From MGBC108787 sp964591225 (GTDB lineage: Bacteria; Bacillota_I; Bacilli_A; RF39; UBA660): DNA of 9,699 nucleotides. Each line of letters opens with the position of its first letter. Positions within the stretch are counted from its first letter, which is position 1. A program made the translations under genes and the position numbers. A model generated the notes under the pieces. That model saw nothing but the letters and a program-made list of their open reading frames with translations. It was not told where the DNA came from and did not search any database. The stretch lies in contig CAZQAO010000035.1 of the NCBI GenBank assembly GCA_964591225.1, positions 1-9,699 on the forward strand. The letters run 5' to 3'. Shown here one piece after another: positions 1 to 7,189 of the stretch.

Positions 1-282
1 TTTGGTAACATCAATATAAGATTCGTCGTTATAATATTGTTTAGTGATGGGATTAATAATTTTTTCTAAATTCATTTTTTCTTGTAGTTCTTTTAAAGTA
101 ATGATATTGTCTACACAAGAGTCATTGTAGTAACAATCTTTGGCGGTTTCAATCATTTTCTTTTCTGCTACAGCGATTAAACGATCGTTATGGGTTTTCA
201 TGGTTTTGAAAACTGATGGTATCGTAATTAAAAGAACTATTAGTAATAAAGTAACATAGACAATAATTTTATTTTTACTCAT
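1..282 (-). CDS. Pilin-like membrane-anchored protein (3' end outside window)
   Basis: I translated this by eye: 94 residues from an ATG at 282-280, open to the left edge, so the C-terminus is missing. The start is well supported: GGGAGG lies 6 bases upstream (289-294) inside the end of tgt, and the gene overlaps the tgt stop by 8 bases, which suggests translational coupling. The layout is a short basic N-terminus (MSKNK), one hydrophobic helix at about residues 6-24, then a soluble part predicted to lie outside the cell. That part has a helical stretch (about 30-50), a Cys50/Cys56 pair within DCYYNDSC, then ITLKELQEKMNLEKI and NPITKQYYNDESYI. An N-terminal anchor followed by a helix, an 'ITLKEL' segment and an 'NP-T-Y' segment resembles small pilin or pseudopilin-like proteins of low-GC Gram-positives. 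I recognise the layout, not a named family. A canonical type III or IV prepilin cleavage site is not obvious. In many Firmicutes yajC occupies this position, but this protein does not look like YajC beyond having one N-terminal membrane segment. Confidence 0.8.
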   Translation of the reverse strand, partial: MSKNKIIVYVTLLLIVLLITIPSVFKTMKTHNDRLIAVAEKKMIETAKDCYYNDSCVDNIITLKELQEKMNLEKIINPITKQYYNDESYIDVTK

Positions 283-1411
283 TTTTAGCCTCCCTATTTG
301 AGCCATAATAATCTTTGATAAATTGGTCTTTATATTCTAAAATTGTATCGTTTTTAATGGCAGTTCTTAATTCTTCGGTTAAGTGAATTAAAAATCTGAC
401 ATTATGAATGGAAAGTAACCTAGCCCCTAGAGTTTCATTGGCCACGATTAAGTGTCTTATATACGCCTTACTATATTTGCTTTGACAGGTATAACAATCA
501 CAATCGGCACTTAAGGGTGAAAAATCACTTTTATATTTAGCATTTTTTATATTTATTTGGCCATATTTAGTTAGGGCATGACCATGTCTTGCTAATCTCG
601 TGGGAGAAACACAATCAAAGATATCAATACCTCTAATTACATTTTCAATAATATCAATGGGATCTCCTACCCCCATTAAATATCTTACTTTATCTTTAGG
701 TAAATACTTAGTAGCATAGCCGACCATTTTATACATGGTAGGTTTATCTTCGCCGACACTAGTTCCCCCGATGGAATAACCATCAAAATCCATTTTAATT
801 AGTTCTTCCACACAATGTTTGCGTAAATCTTCGTATTCGCCCCCCTGCACAATGCCAAATAAAGCTTGATTAGGATTGTTATGGACGTCTTTTCCTCTTT
901 TCGCCCACCTTAGAGTTCGCTCGACACTATTAGTTACATATTCTCTCGTAGCTGGATAGCCAATACATTCATCAAAACTCATGGCAATATCACTATCTAA
1001 TTTATTTTGAATGGTAATTGATTTTTCGGGAGTAAGTATTAAGTTATCACCATTTAAATGATTTTTAAAATGCACTCCTTCTTCCGTGATATCTTTAGGT
1101 CTTGCTAAACTAAATACTTGATAACCCCCACTATCAGTTAGAATTGGTCCTTGATAATTCATAAATTGATGCAAGCCCCCCGCTCTAGCGATAATATCTT
1201 CTCCAGGTCGCAGCCATAAATGATAAGTATTAGCTAAAATAATACCCGCTTTGACATCGTATAATTCTTCGACACTTAAGGTTTTGACAGTAGCTTCCGT
1301 TCCGACCGGCATAAACATCGGTGTTTCAAAAGTGCCATAATTAGTTTTTAATAAACCGAGTCTCGCGGAAGTATTTTTTTCTTCTTTGACTAAGGTATAT
1401 TGTACTTTCAT
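275..1411 (-). CDS. tgt: tRNA-guanine transglycosylase (queuosine pathway)
   Basis: A full-length 378-residue bacterial Tgt. It swaps the wobble guanine of GUN-anticodon tRNAs (Asp, Asn, His, Tyr) for preQ1 in the cytoplasm. Visible motifs: TDSGGYQVFSL with Asp93, SFDEC with Asp147 and Cys149 (the Cys typical of bacterial enzymes), GIVQGG with Gln189, LMGVGDP, the catalytic nucleophile Asp266 in FDCVSPTR, and the zinc ligands Cys304, Cys306, Cys309 and His336. Two departures stand out: the base-pocket motif usually written GGL reads GGT (Thr217), and the loop after Asp266 reads PTRLARHG where E. coli has PTRNARNG. One residue is inserted between the last zinc Cys and the His. The catalytic set is complete, so an active enzyme is expected. 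The start ATG (1411) has an AGGAAGG site just upstream. The gene lies 11 bases after queA, in the usual queA-tgt pair, and its last 8 bases overlap the next gene. Confidence 0.97.
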   Translation of the reverse strand: MKVQYTLVKEEKNTSARLGLLKTNYGTFETPMFMPVGTEATVKTLSVEELYDVKAGIILANTYHLWLRPGEDIIARAGGLHQFMNYQGPILTDSGGYQVFSLARPKDITEEGVHFKNHLNGDNLILTPEKSITIQNKLDSDIAMSFDECIGYPATREYVTNSVERTLRWAKRGKDVHNNPNQALFGIVQGGEYEDLRKHCVEELIKMDFDGYSIGGTSVGEDKPTMYKMVGYATKYLPKDKVRYLMGVGDPIDIIENVIRGIDIFDCVSPTRLARHGHALTKYGQINIKNAKYKSDFSPLSADCDCYTCQSKYSKAYIRHLIVANETLGARLLSIHNVRFLIHLTEELRTAIKNDTILEYKDQFIKDYYGSNREAKNE

Positions 1412-1422
1412 AAAATTCCTTC

Positions 1423-2454
1423 CTATTCATTGGTAATAAACATAGCATCTCCAAATGAGAAAAAACGATATTGTAACTGGATAGCATGTTGGTAAGCATT
1501 AAAAATATATTCTTTGGTAGCAAAAGCGGATACTAACATTAATAAGGTACTTTTCGGTAGATGAAAATTGGTAATTAAACCGGTAATAGCTTGAAATTGG
1601 TAACCAGGATAGATAAAAATATCGGTATAGCCATGACATGGTTTAAATTGATGATATTTTTGTTTCATGGTTTCTAAAACTCTAGTAGAAGTAGTGCCAA
1701 CGGCAATAATTCTTCTCTTTTCTTGTTCGGCTTGATTTAAAATGGCAGCGGTCTCTGCAGACACCTCAAAATATTCAGAATGCATTTTATGTTCCGCAAT
1801 ATCTTCAACTTCGACGGGACGGAATGTTCCTAAACCGACGTGGAGGGTAACTCTAGCGATAATTACGCCTTTTTCTTCTAACTGTTTTAGTAATTCGTTA
1901 GTAAAATGAAGTCCAGCGGTAGGAGCAGCAGCACTACCTAAGTTAGTTGCATAAACCGTTTGATAACGATCTTTATCCGTTAATTTTTCTTTAATATATG
2001 GGGGCAAGGGCATTTCTCCTAATTTATCTAAAATTTCTAAAAATATGCCCTTATAAGTAAATTTTACTTCCACCATGCCCTCTTCTTTTTTCTTGATAAC
2101 TGTGGCGATTAAATCATTGTCTCCAAAGATAATTTTAGTTCCCACTTTTAAACGTTTAAAGGGTTTAGATAAACAAGACCAGACATTTTCTCCTAAATCT
2201 TCAAGTAATAATAATTCGATAGTAGCCTTAGTTTCTTCTTTAACTCCAATTAACCGCGCCGGAATTACTTTCGTATCATTAATAACTAAAACATCTTTAG
2301 CTTTTAAATAATTACCGAGTGAAGAAAAATAATCATCTTTAATAACACCCGTATTTTTATTTAAGACAAGTAACCGGGAATCACTCCGATTTTTAAGGGG
2401 AGTTTGGGCGATTAACTCTTTGGGTAAATCATAATCAAAATCTAGCGTTTTCAT
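1423..2454 (-). CDS. queA: S-adenosylmethionine:tRNA ribosyltransferase-isomerase
   Basis: A complete 343-residue QueA. It transfers and isomerises the ribosyl part of S-adenosylmethionine onto tRNA-bound preQ1 to give epoxyqueuosine, the step after Tgt. Family signatures are present along the length: VINDTKVIPARL (about 57-68), GSAAAPTAGLHFT (173-185), VTLHVGLGTFRPV (202-214), VGTTSTRVLE (252-261), ITNFHLPKSTLLMLVSAF (294-311) and the C-terminal FFSFGDAMFI (331-340). The length matches the family. The ATG at 2454 follows AAAGGAG by 7 bases, and that site overlaps the end of ruvB, which stops 12 bases upstream. The gene is third in ruvA-ruvB-queA-tgt. No preQ1 riboswitch can fit in the short gap before it, so expression should follow the ruvA promoter. 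I see no missing active-site segment or frameshift. Confidence 0.97.
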   Translation of the reverse strand: MKTLDFDYDLPKELIAQTPLKNRSDSRLLVLNKNTGVIKDDYFSSLGNYLKAKDVLVINDTKVIPARLIGVKEETKATIELLLLEDLGENVWSCLSKPFKRLKVGTKIIFGDNDLIATVIKKKEEGMVEVKFTYKGIFLEILDKLGEMPLPPYIKEKLTDKDRYQTVYATNLGSAAAPTAGLHFTNELLKQLEEKGVIIARVTLHVGLGTFRPVEVEDIAEHKMHSEYFEVSAETAAILNQAEQEKRRIIAVGTTSTRVLETMKQKYHQFKPCHGYTDIFIYPGYQFQAITGLITNFHLPKSTLLMLVSAFATKEYIFNAYQHAIQLQYRFFSFGDAMFITNE

Positions 2455-2466
2455 GAGCCATCTCCT

Positions 2467-3471
2467 TTAAAACAAGGTATTGTTATGAGAAATATGTAAG
2501 TGCTTATAAGCTTTCTCAGTAGCTAAACGACCTCTGGGAGTTCTTTTAATAAATCCTTCTTGTAATAAGTAAGGCTCGACGACATCTTCAATTGTCGTTA
2601 CTTCTTCGCCAATAGAAGTAGCAATGGTTTCGACACCGACTGGTCCCCCATTAAATTTTTCAATTAAACTAGTTAAGTATTCGATATCAATATGATCTAA
2701 ACCATATTGATCTACTTTTAACCGTTTTAACGAATCTATCGTTAGTTCTTTGGTAATACAATCATCACCAGCCACTAAAGCAAAATCGCGCACTCTTTTA
2801 AATAAGCGATTAGCAATACGGGGTGTTTTTCGGCATCTTCTACTTAGTTCTTTGGCAGCTTCATCTTCAATAGGCATATTTAAAACCCGACTCGTTCTTT
2901 TGATAATACTTTCTAATTCTTCATCTTGGTAATATTCTAATTTGGCAATGATTCCAAAACGATCTCGTAACGGACTCGAAATATCACCTGCCCTGGTGGT
3001 AGCTCCCACTAATGTGAATGGTGGCAAATCAATTTTAATATTTCTTGATTTTCCTTCACTTCCCACAATTAAATCAATTTCAAAATCTTCCATTGCTGGA
3101 TATAAAACTTCTTCAATAAATTTGGGCATCCGGTGAATTTCATCAATAAATAAAACATCACCTGGTTCCAAAGTAGATAAAACCGCCGCTAAATCACCCG
3201 TTTTTTCAATCGCTGGACCACTGGCAGTTTTAATATTACTACCTAATTCATTGGCAATAATATGAGCTAGTGTCGTTTTCCCAAGACCAGGAGGACCATA
3301 TAGTAAAACATGATCAAGAGGTTCTTCGCGCATCAAAGCGGCTTTAATAAAAATCCGTAAATTTTCTTTAATTTCCGTTTGACCCACATATTCATCTAAA
3401 GAAGATGGCCTAATATTTAATAAAAGGTTATCTTCTTCTTTTAGATTAGCATCAATTATTCGATCTTCCAT
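2467..3471 (-). CDS. ruvB: Holliday junction branch migration ATPase RuvB
   Basis: A complete 334-residue RuvB, the hexameric AAA+ motor that drives branch migration of Holliday junctions together with RuvA during recombinational repair. Domains in order: an N-terminal arm with RPSSLDEYVGQ (21-31), Walker A GPPGLGKT (59-66), Walker B with DEIH (110-113), sensor 1 GATTR (156-160), an arginine-finger segment SPLRDRFG (166-173), the sensor-2 helix TPRIANRLFKRVRD (216-229), and a C-terminal winged helix with GGPVGVETIA (275-284) and RTPRGR (310-315). A lysine sits just before TPR where the family usually has glycine (CRKTPR rather than RGTPR), a minor variation. The ATG at 3471 has GGGAG about 9 bases upstream, placed just after the ruvA stop. 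The 12-base gap to ruvA and to queA indicates one transcript. Confidence 0.98.
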   Translation of the reverse strand: MEDRIIDANLKEEDNLLLNIRPSSLDEYVGQTEIKENLRIFIKAALMREEPLDHVLLYGPPGLGKTTLAHIIANELGSNIKTASGPAIEKTGDLAAVLSTLEPGDVLFIDEIHRMPKFIEEVLYPAMEDFEIDLIVGSEGKSRNIKIDLPPFTLVGATTRAGDISSPLRDRFGIIAKLEYYQDEELESIIKRTSRVLNMPIEDEAAKELSRRCRKTPRIANRLFKRVRDFALVAGDDCITKELTIDSLKRLKVDQYGLDHIDIEYLTSLIEKFNGGPVGVETIATSIGEEVTTIEDVVEPYLLQEGFIKRTPRGRLATEKAYKHLHISHNNTLF

Positions 3472-3483
3472 ACTTATTTCTCC

Positions 3484-4035
3484 CTATTTTAATAATAATT
3501 TTAACGCTTCTTTCACTTGATTTTCGAGAGTATCATCTCGATTTAATTTTGGAATAACTTTTTTAATATCACTTAGTTTATATCCTAAACTTTCTAATAC
3601 TTCCACTACTTCTTCTAAACCACTTGTTTGATCATCGGTCGAAGTCGTTAATTTTCCTTTTAAATCTAAAATCATCTGCCGGGCAATCTTGTCGCCAATC
3701 TTCGGGAATTTCGTTAAATAAAGAATATTTTCCCGTTCAATAGCATCAATTATCCCAGCTACACTTCCAGTAGCTAGCATCGGCAAGATCATTTTAGGAC
3801 CTAAACCTTTTACCATTAGTAAACGTAAAAATAAATCTCTTTCTTCTACCGTCACAAAACCATATAGGGAAAATTCATCTTCCCGAATGTGCGTATAAAT
3901 ATAAACTTTGGCTTCTTCATCCAACGTAAAACAAAAAGGATTAGCCACAAAAATTTGATAACCGATACCTTGATTTTCAATTGTAATATAATTTTTTTCT
4001 GTTTCGACAACTTTTCCTTTAATAAAGCTAAACAT
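3484..4035 (-). CDS. ruvA: Holliday junction DNA-binding protein RuvA
   Basis: A 183-residue RuvA, slightly shorter than the usual ~200. It binds four-way junctions as a tetramer and loads RuvB. Domain I is the N-terminal OB-fold (about 1-62), starting MFSFIKGKVVE and containing THIREDEFSLYGF (48-60). Domain II has two helix-hairpin-helix motifs, LLMVKGLGPK (72-81) and FPKIGDKIARQMILDLKGKL (110-129). A polar linker (130-138) leads to domain III (about 139-183), which contacts RuvB. The shorter length comes from the linker rather than a lost domain. The ATG at 4035 is preceded by an AGGTGG site, and no longer in-frame start is needed because a promoter lies directly upstream (4052-4080). It is the first gene of the ruvA-ruvB-queA-tgt unit. 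Confidence 0.96.
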   Translation of the reverse strand: MFSFIKGKVVETEKNYITIENQGIGYQIFVANPFCFTLDEEAKVYIYTHIREDEFSLYGFVTVEERDLFLRLLMVKGLGPKMILPMLATGSVAGIIDAIERENILYLTKFPKIGDKIARQMILDLKGKLTTSTDDQTSGLEEVVEVLESLGYKLSDIKKVIPKLNRDDTLENQVKEALKLLLK

Positions 4036-4051
4036 CTTACCACCTTTTTTT

Positions 4052-4080
4052 ATTGTACTAAAAATAATCGTAGAAGTCTA
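4052..4080 (-). promoter_or_regulatory. Promoter of the ruvA-ruvB-queA-tgt operon
   Basis: Read on the minus strand: a -35 box TAGACT (4075-4080, 4 of 6 matches to TTGACA), a spacer of exactly 17 bases, and a -10 box TACAAT (4052-4057, 5 of 6 matches to TATAAT). The predicted start falls about 7 bases on, leaving a leader of only about 10-15 bases that contains little more than the AGGTGG ribosome binding site. It lies between the terminator of the tad operon and the ruvA start, the only place a promoter could sit. This is motif matching by eye. Confidence 0.75.
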
Positions 4081-4093
4081 TTCTTTTCCAATA

Positions 4094-4119
4094 AAAAAGC
4101 AAACATTTTTTTGCTTTTT
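4094..4119 (-). terminator. Intrinsic terminator of the tad-like operon
   Basis: A perfect 10-bp inverted repeat, AAAAAGCAAA (4094-4103) and TTTGCTTTTT (4110-4119), with a 6-base loop. It begins 6 bases after the tadC stop. On the minus strand the 3' arm is TTTGCTTTTTT, so the U-tract forms the end of the stem. On the plus strand it would also give a run of U, so it could work in both directions. The stem is AU-rich and therefore of moderate strength. Confidence 0.7.
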
Positions 4120-4125
4120 GACTAT

Positions 4126-4827
4126 TTAAGAAAGAAATAATCTAATTAAAATGGGAGAGATAATTAATAAAAATAATAGTGGCCCAAATATTAAAGCGGA
4201 GATAATACTAATCTTTGTCGGTATTTTCATAATACTTGCTTTAATATCTAATAATTGTTGTTCTTGTAAATTAGTAATTTGTTCTTGTAAAGAGTCCGTC
4301 ATATTACTACCAAAACTATTAGCTTCGATAATGTGTAAAATTAAATTATGGATTGTTTCACTCGGTATTCTTTCTTTCATAGCAGTTAAACTCTCACTAA
4401 AACTCTTACCCATATCCATTTCTAAAAGAGCTTTTTGAAATTCTTTAGATAATTCATTATCAATATTTTGACAAGTTAAAGCTAAAGCTGATTTTAAATT
4501 ACGATTAGATTCTAGCGTTAAACTAAAGATTTGAAAAAAGAAAATAGCTTCTTGTTCTAATCTTTTTTTTCTTTTATAAATCGGTAAATCAAAGACAAAT
4601 ACTTCAAAAAGACAGAGAAAGATTAAGACTGATACGGGGGCTAAAATATAACCTTTAGGAACAAAAAGAAATATTCCTTCAAAAATTAGCAAAGAACAAA
4701 TAAATAAGATATTTAAAATTGTAAAAACTTGATACCGACAATTTATCCCTAATAATTTTATTTTGCGATCCACGAAAGAAATTACTTTGCGTGGATAAAT
4801 TTTATTCATCATACTTTGGCTTTTCAT
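4126..4827 (-). CDS. tadC: TadC-like inner-membrane platform protein (T2SSF family)
   Basis: A 233-residue membrane protein. Two hydrophobic segments lie near the N-terminus (about 35-55 and 58-80), followed by a cytoplasmic helical T2SSF-type domain (about 93-205) and a strong C-terminal membrane segment (about 206-231). Residues such as FSLTLESNRNLKSALAL (101-117) and MDMGKSFSESLTAMKERIP (137-155) fit the helix-repeat pattern of GspF/TadC domains: 'G-S-L--A--------ER'. TadC pairs with TadB to form the platform that couples the CpaF ATPase to pilin assembly. The assignment rests on this layout plus its position after cpaF and tadB. It is shorter than many TadC proteins (often near 300 residues). 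The start ATG overlaps the tadB stop by 4 bases (ATGA), so translation is probably coupled. It is the last gene before a terminator; no TadE, TadF, pilin or peptidase gene follows. Confidence 0.82.
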   Translation of the reverse strand: MKSQSMMNKIYPRKVISFVDRKIKLLGINCRYQVFTILNILFICSLLIFEGIFLFVPKGYILAPVSVLIFLCLFEVFVFDLPIYKRKKRLEQEAIFFFQIFSLTLESNRNLKSALALTCQNIDNELSKEFQKALLEMDMGKSFSESLTAMKERIPSETIHNLILHIIEANSFGSNMTDSLQEQITNLQEQQLLDIKASIMKIPTKISIISALIFGPLLFLLIISPILIRLFLS

Positions 4828-5831
4828 TTTATCTTCACCTTCATTACTTTATGAATTAATAAGAGATATAAAATATAGAGAAGAAGAATAATTATGAGAA
4901 TAATAAAACCAATTTTCGTTTGATAAAAGGGATCAAAATAATGGGGATTAAATAAATAAATTATTAAAGCTAAAACAAAGGGTAAACAAACTAAAACCCG
5001 AAATAGTAAAACACCACCCGAAGTTAAACTATGTAATTCTTTTTGCAGTCTTTTTTTGGCATAGATAGAAGATTCAATCGTTTCAAAGACCTTAACAATA
5101 TCTCCGCCCGTTTGATTTAAAATTGTTAACGAAGTGGCAATATATTTAACATCATCTAATTTAATTCGCTCATAAAAACGATTAAAAACGACATCTAAAC
5201 TTAAGCCATAAGATATATCTAAATCCATTTTTTTAAATTCAAAGGCAATCGGACCAGTTAATTCCTTTTCAACGGTTTTAATAGCTTGGACAATATTAAG
5301 ACCAGATTTAAAACTATGATTCATAATAGTTAGAGCTTGTAATAAATCATCTTCAATTTGTTTACAATCTCTTTTATACCGAAAGAATAAAAATAAGTCT
5401 GGTATCAAATAACCAACTAAAAAAGGAACTACAAAGAAGAAAAAAGTTAGTTTAGTCTTTTGAAATAAAACAGTAATTATTTTTAATAAAACTAAAAATA
5501 ATCCTAAAAAGCACTTTGTAACGACATAGTCCATCCCCTCTTTTTTAGTTTCATCCCCTTTTAGATAAGGATCATACTTACTTGCTAACCATCTAAATAA
5601 AGAAAATCTCTTTAAAAAAGTAGCGATAGCATGGACCAATCTTTGAAAATAGAAATACAAAGAATCAAAAATAGATAGGTCTTTTTCTTGACTAGATAAT
5701 AAACTAAAGGGTTCAAATCGTTTCGCATATTTTATTTTTTGATAAGATTGGATGATAAAAATAGTTATTCCGATTAATAACCCAATTACCAAAATTTGAA
5801 TCCAAAAAACATACCACATTTTTTGATTCAT
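4824..5831 (-). CDS. tadB: TadB-like inner-membrane platform protein (T2SSF family)
   Basis: A 335-residue protein with about five hydrophobic segments: an N-terminal anchor (about 8-28), a pair at about 107-123 and 128-150, and a C-terminal pair at about 275-294 and 306-327. Between them lies the cytoplasmic T2SSF domain (about 160-270), with DDLLQALTIMNHSFKSGLNIVQAI (split 161-171 and 172-184) and later LNQTGGDIVKVFETIESSI (238-256). The typical TadB pattern 'G-s---a' followed by 'TGGdl---l' is visible, as is a proline-bearing last loop. TadB forms, with TadC, the membrane base of Tad/Flp pilus and related secretion systems. The ATG at 5831 follows AAAGGAG by 7 bases and lies 14 bases after the cpaF stop. 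The gene ends in TGA, showing that UGA is a stop codon here. A GspF/PilC identity is less likely, because those carry two F domains in one chain and the paired TadB/TadC genes here do not. Confidence 0.88.
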   Translation of the reverse strand: MNQKMWYVFWIQILVIGLLIGITIFIIQSYQKIKYAKRFEPFSLLSSQEKDLSIFDSLYFYFQRLVHAIATFLKRFSLFRWLASKYDPYLKGDETKKEGMDYVVTKCFLGLFLVLLKIITVLFQKTKLTFFFFVVPFLVGYLIPDLFLFFRYKRDCKQIEDDLLQALTIMNHSFKSGLNIVQAIKTVEKELTGPIAFEFKKMDLDISYGLSLDVVFNRFYERIKLDDVKYIATSLTILNQTGGDIVKVFETIESSIYAKKRLQKELHSLTSGGVLLFRVLVCLPFVLALIIYLFNPHYFDPFYQTKIGFIILIIILLLYILYLLLIHKVMKVKIK

Positions 5832-5845
5832 TGCTATTCTCCTTT

Positions 5846-7189
5846 CTATTTTTCTTTCGTTGGTTTCTTAAATATATCCTCCAAATCATGAATGCCCCGA
5901 GCCATAATTTTCTTTAAACTATTAGGGGTAGTTTTATATAAAATATATTCGCCATCGACTTCTCCTTGCTCAGTAACACCTTTTTGTTGGAAAGCAAAAA
6001 TTTCCCGAATTGCAATTTGATCATCTTTAAATCCCGCTAATTCAGCGATAGACGTAATTTTTCTTTTGCCATCATTCATCCGTTCAATAGTAACTACTAA
6101 ATCGATGGCATTCACAATATATTCGCGAATCGCTTTAATGGGAATATCTAAGCCACTCATTAAAACCATCGTTTCTAAGCGGTTTAAGGCATCGATTGCT
6201 CCGTTCGCATGCATGGTCGTTAAAGAGCCATCGTGACCAGTATTCATAGCTTGTAACATATCAAAAGCCTCTTTACCACGAACTTCGCCCACAATAATAC
6301 GATCAGGACGCATCCGTAAAGAATTAATAACTAAATCCCGAATTGTAACCTCCCCTTCGCGTTCATAATTAGTCGTTCGGGTTTCTAAAGAAATGACATG
6401 TTTTTGTTTTAATCGTAGTTCGGCCGCATCTTCAATGGTTATAATCCGTTCATTAGCAGAAATACAACCACTTAAAATATTTAATAATGTCGTCTTGCCA
6501 CTACCTGTTCCTCCACAAATAATAATATTTAGTTTACCTCGGACTGCCGCCTCTAAAAAACGAGCCATATAAGGGGTAAGTGTGCCAATTCGAATTAAAT
6601 CTTCGATATCACTCATTGTTTCTTTAAATTTCCGAATCGTTACCACGGGACCTTTAGTTGACAAAGGCGGAATAACAGCATTAATTCTGGCCCCATTAGA
6701 TAAACGCGAATCCACCATCGGATTAGCAGCATCAATAGTTCTTCCTAATGGTTCAATTAATCTTTGAATCGTTCTTATAATATGTTCATCATTAATAAAA
6801 GAAATACTTTCATCTTGTACTAATTGGCCATCTATTTCAATATATATTTCATTCGGCCGATTAACCATTATCTCTGTAATATTATTATCTTCTAACAATT
6901 CCGTTAATGGTCCATAACCATTAATTTCATTATCAATTAAATGAAATAAATAACTTCTTTCTAAATTAGATAAATCATAGCCTTCGATCGTTGCATCAAT
7001 TTCTTCATTAATAACATCAGCTAGAACTTTATTTTCGGGAATCTCTTTATCAATTAAATTCTCCACAATCCTAGTACGCAAACTATCTAATAATTTTTTA
7101 TCTGGGAAAATATCGTAATCAGTAACGACATTAGTTTGAGGACTTTTTCTTTCAATATTAAAAACTTCTAATAAACTATTTTTCGCCAT
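5846..7189 (-). CDS. cpaF: CpaF/TadA-type secretion ATPase
   Basis: A full-length 447-residue ATPase of the CpaF/TadA subgroup of type II/IV secretion NTPases. It is a cytoplasmic hexamer expected to power pilin assembly through TadB/TadC. An N-terminal helical region (about 30-100) leads into GYGPLTELLEDNNITEIMVN (91-110), the usual CpaF entry motif. Catalytic motifs follow in order: Walker A GGTGSGKT (226-233), Asp box ITIEDAAEL (250-258), the arginine-bearing LETRTTNYEREGEVTIRDL (268-286), Walker B RIIVGEVRG (297-305) and His box GHDGSLTTMHAN (318-329). The sequence RGKEAFDMLQAMNTGHDG is diagnostic of CpaF rather than GspE/PilB, and there is no C-terminal tetracysteine zinc motif. The start at 7189 overlaps the upstream ATPase gene by 14 bases, and AAAGGAG (7200-7206) lies 10 bases before it. 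All key residues look intact. Confidence 0.96.
   Translation of the reverse strand: MAKNSLLEVFNIERKSPQTNVVTDYDIFPDKKLLDSLRTRIVENLIDKEIPENKVLADVINEEIDATIEGYDLSNLERSYLFHLIDNEINGYGPLTELLEDNNITEIMVNRPNEIYIEIDGQLVQDESISFINDEHIIRTIQRLIEPLGRTIDAANPMVDSRLSNGARINAVIPPLSTKGPVVTIRKFKETMSDIEDLIRIGTLTPYMARFLEAAVRGKLNIIICGGTGSGKTTLLNILSGCISANERIITIEDAAELRLKQKHVISLETRTTNYEREGEVTIRDLVINSLRMRPDRIIVGEVRGKEAFDMLQAMNTGHDGSLTTMHANGAIDALNRLETMVLMSGLDIPIKAIREYIVNAIDLVVTIERMNDGKRKITSIAELAGFKDDQIAIREIFAFQQKGVTEQGEVDGEYILYKTTPNSLKKIMARGIHDLEDIFKKPTKEK

Noticed and set aside
1341..1523. Minus-strand open frame bridging queA and tgt, and a similar one at 3852-4043
   Set aside because: Out-of-frame overlaps of well-supported genes, with low-complexity translations and no need for an extra gene.
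1412..2466. preQ1 riboswitch controlling queA/tgt
   Set aside because: Gaps before queA and tgt are 12 and 11 bases, too short for any riboswitch, and the operon promoter leads directly into ruvA.
2075..3136. Three plus-strand open frames of 60-78 codons opposite queA and ruvB (2075-2311, 2750-2932, 2942-3136)
   Set aside because: They lie wholly inside genes with strong family motifs on the other strand and have no recognisable domain; they are shadows of the real reading frames.
3889..4438. Plus-strand open frames over the ruvA start (3889-4140) and tadC (4151-4438)
   Set aside because: The first crosses the ruvA promoter and the terminator hairpin, the second is antisense to a transmembrane-coding gene; neither shows a promoter or a recognisable product.
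4824..4827. UGA read as tryptophan, as in Mycoplasma and Spiroplasma
   Set aside because: Trp is encoded by TGG at the sites checked in tgt and queA, and TGA terminates tadB in a classic ATGA overlap.
5846..7189. GspE/PilB-type ATPase of a type II secretion or type IV pilus system
   Set aside because: The GYGPL entry motif, EVRG Walker B and NTGHDGSLTTMHAN box are CpaF-like, there is no tetracysteine zinc motif, and two separate TadB/TadC-type genes follow.
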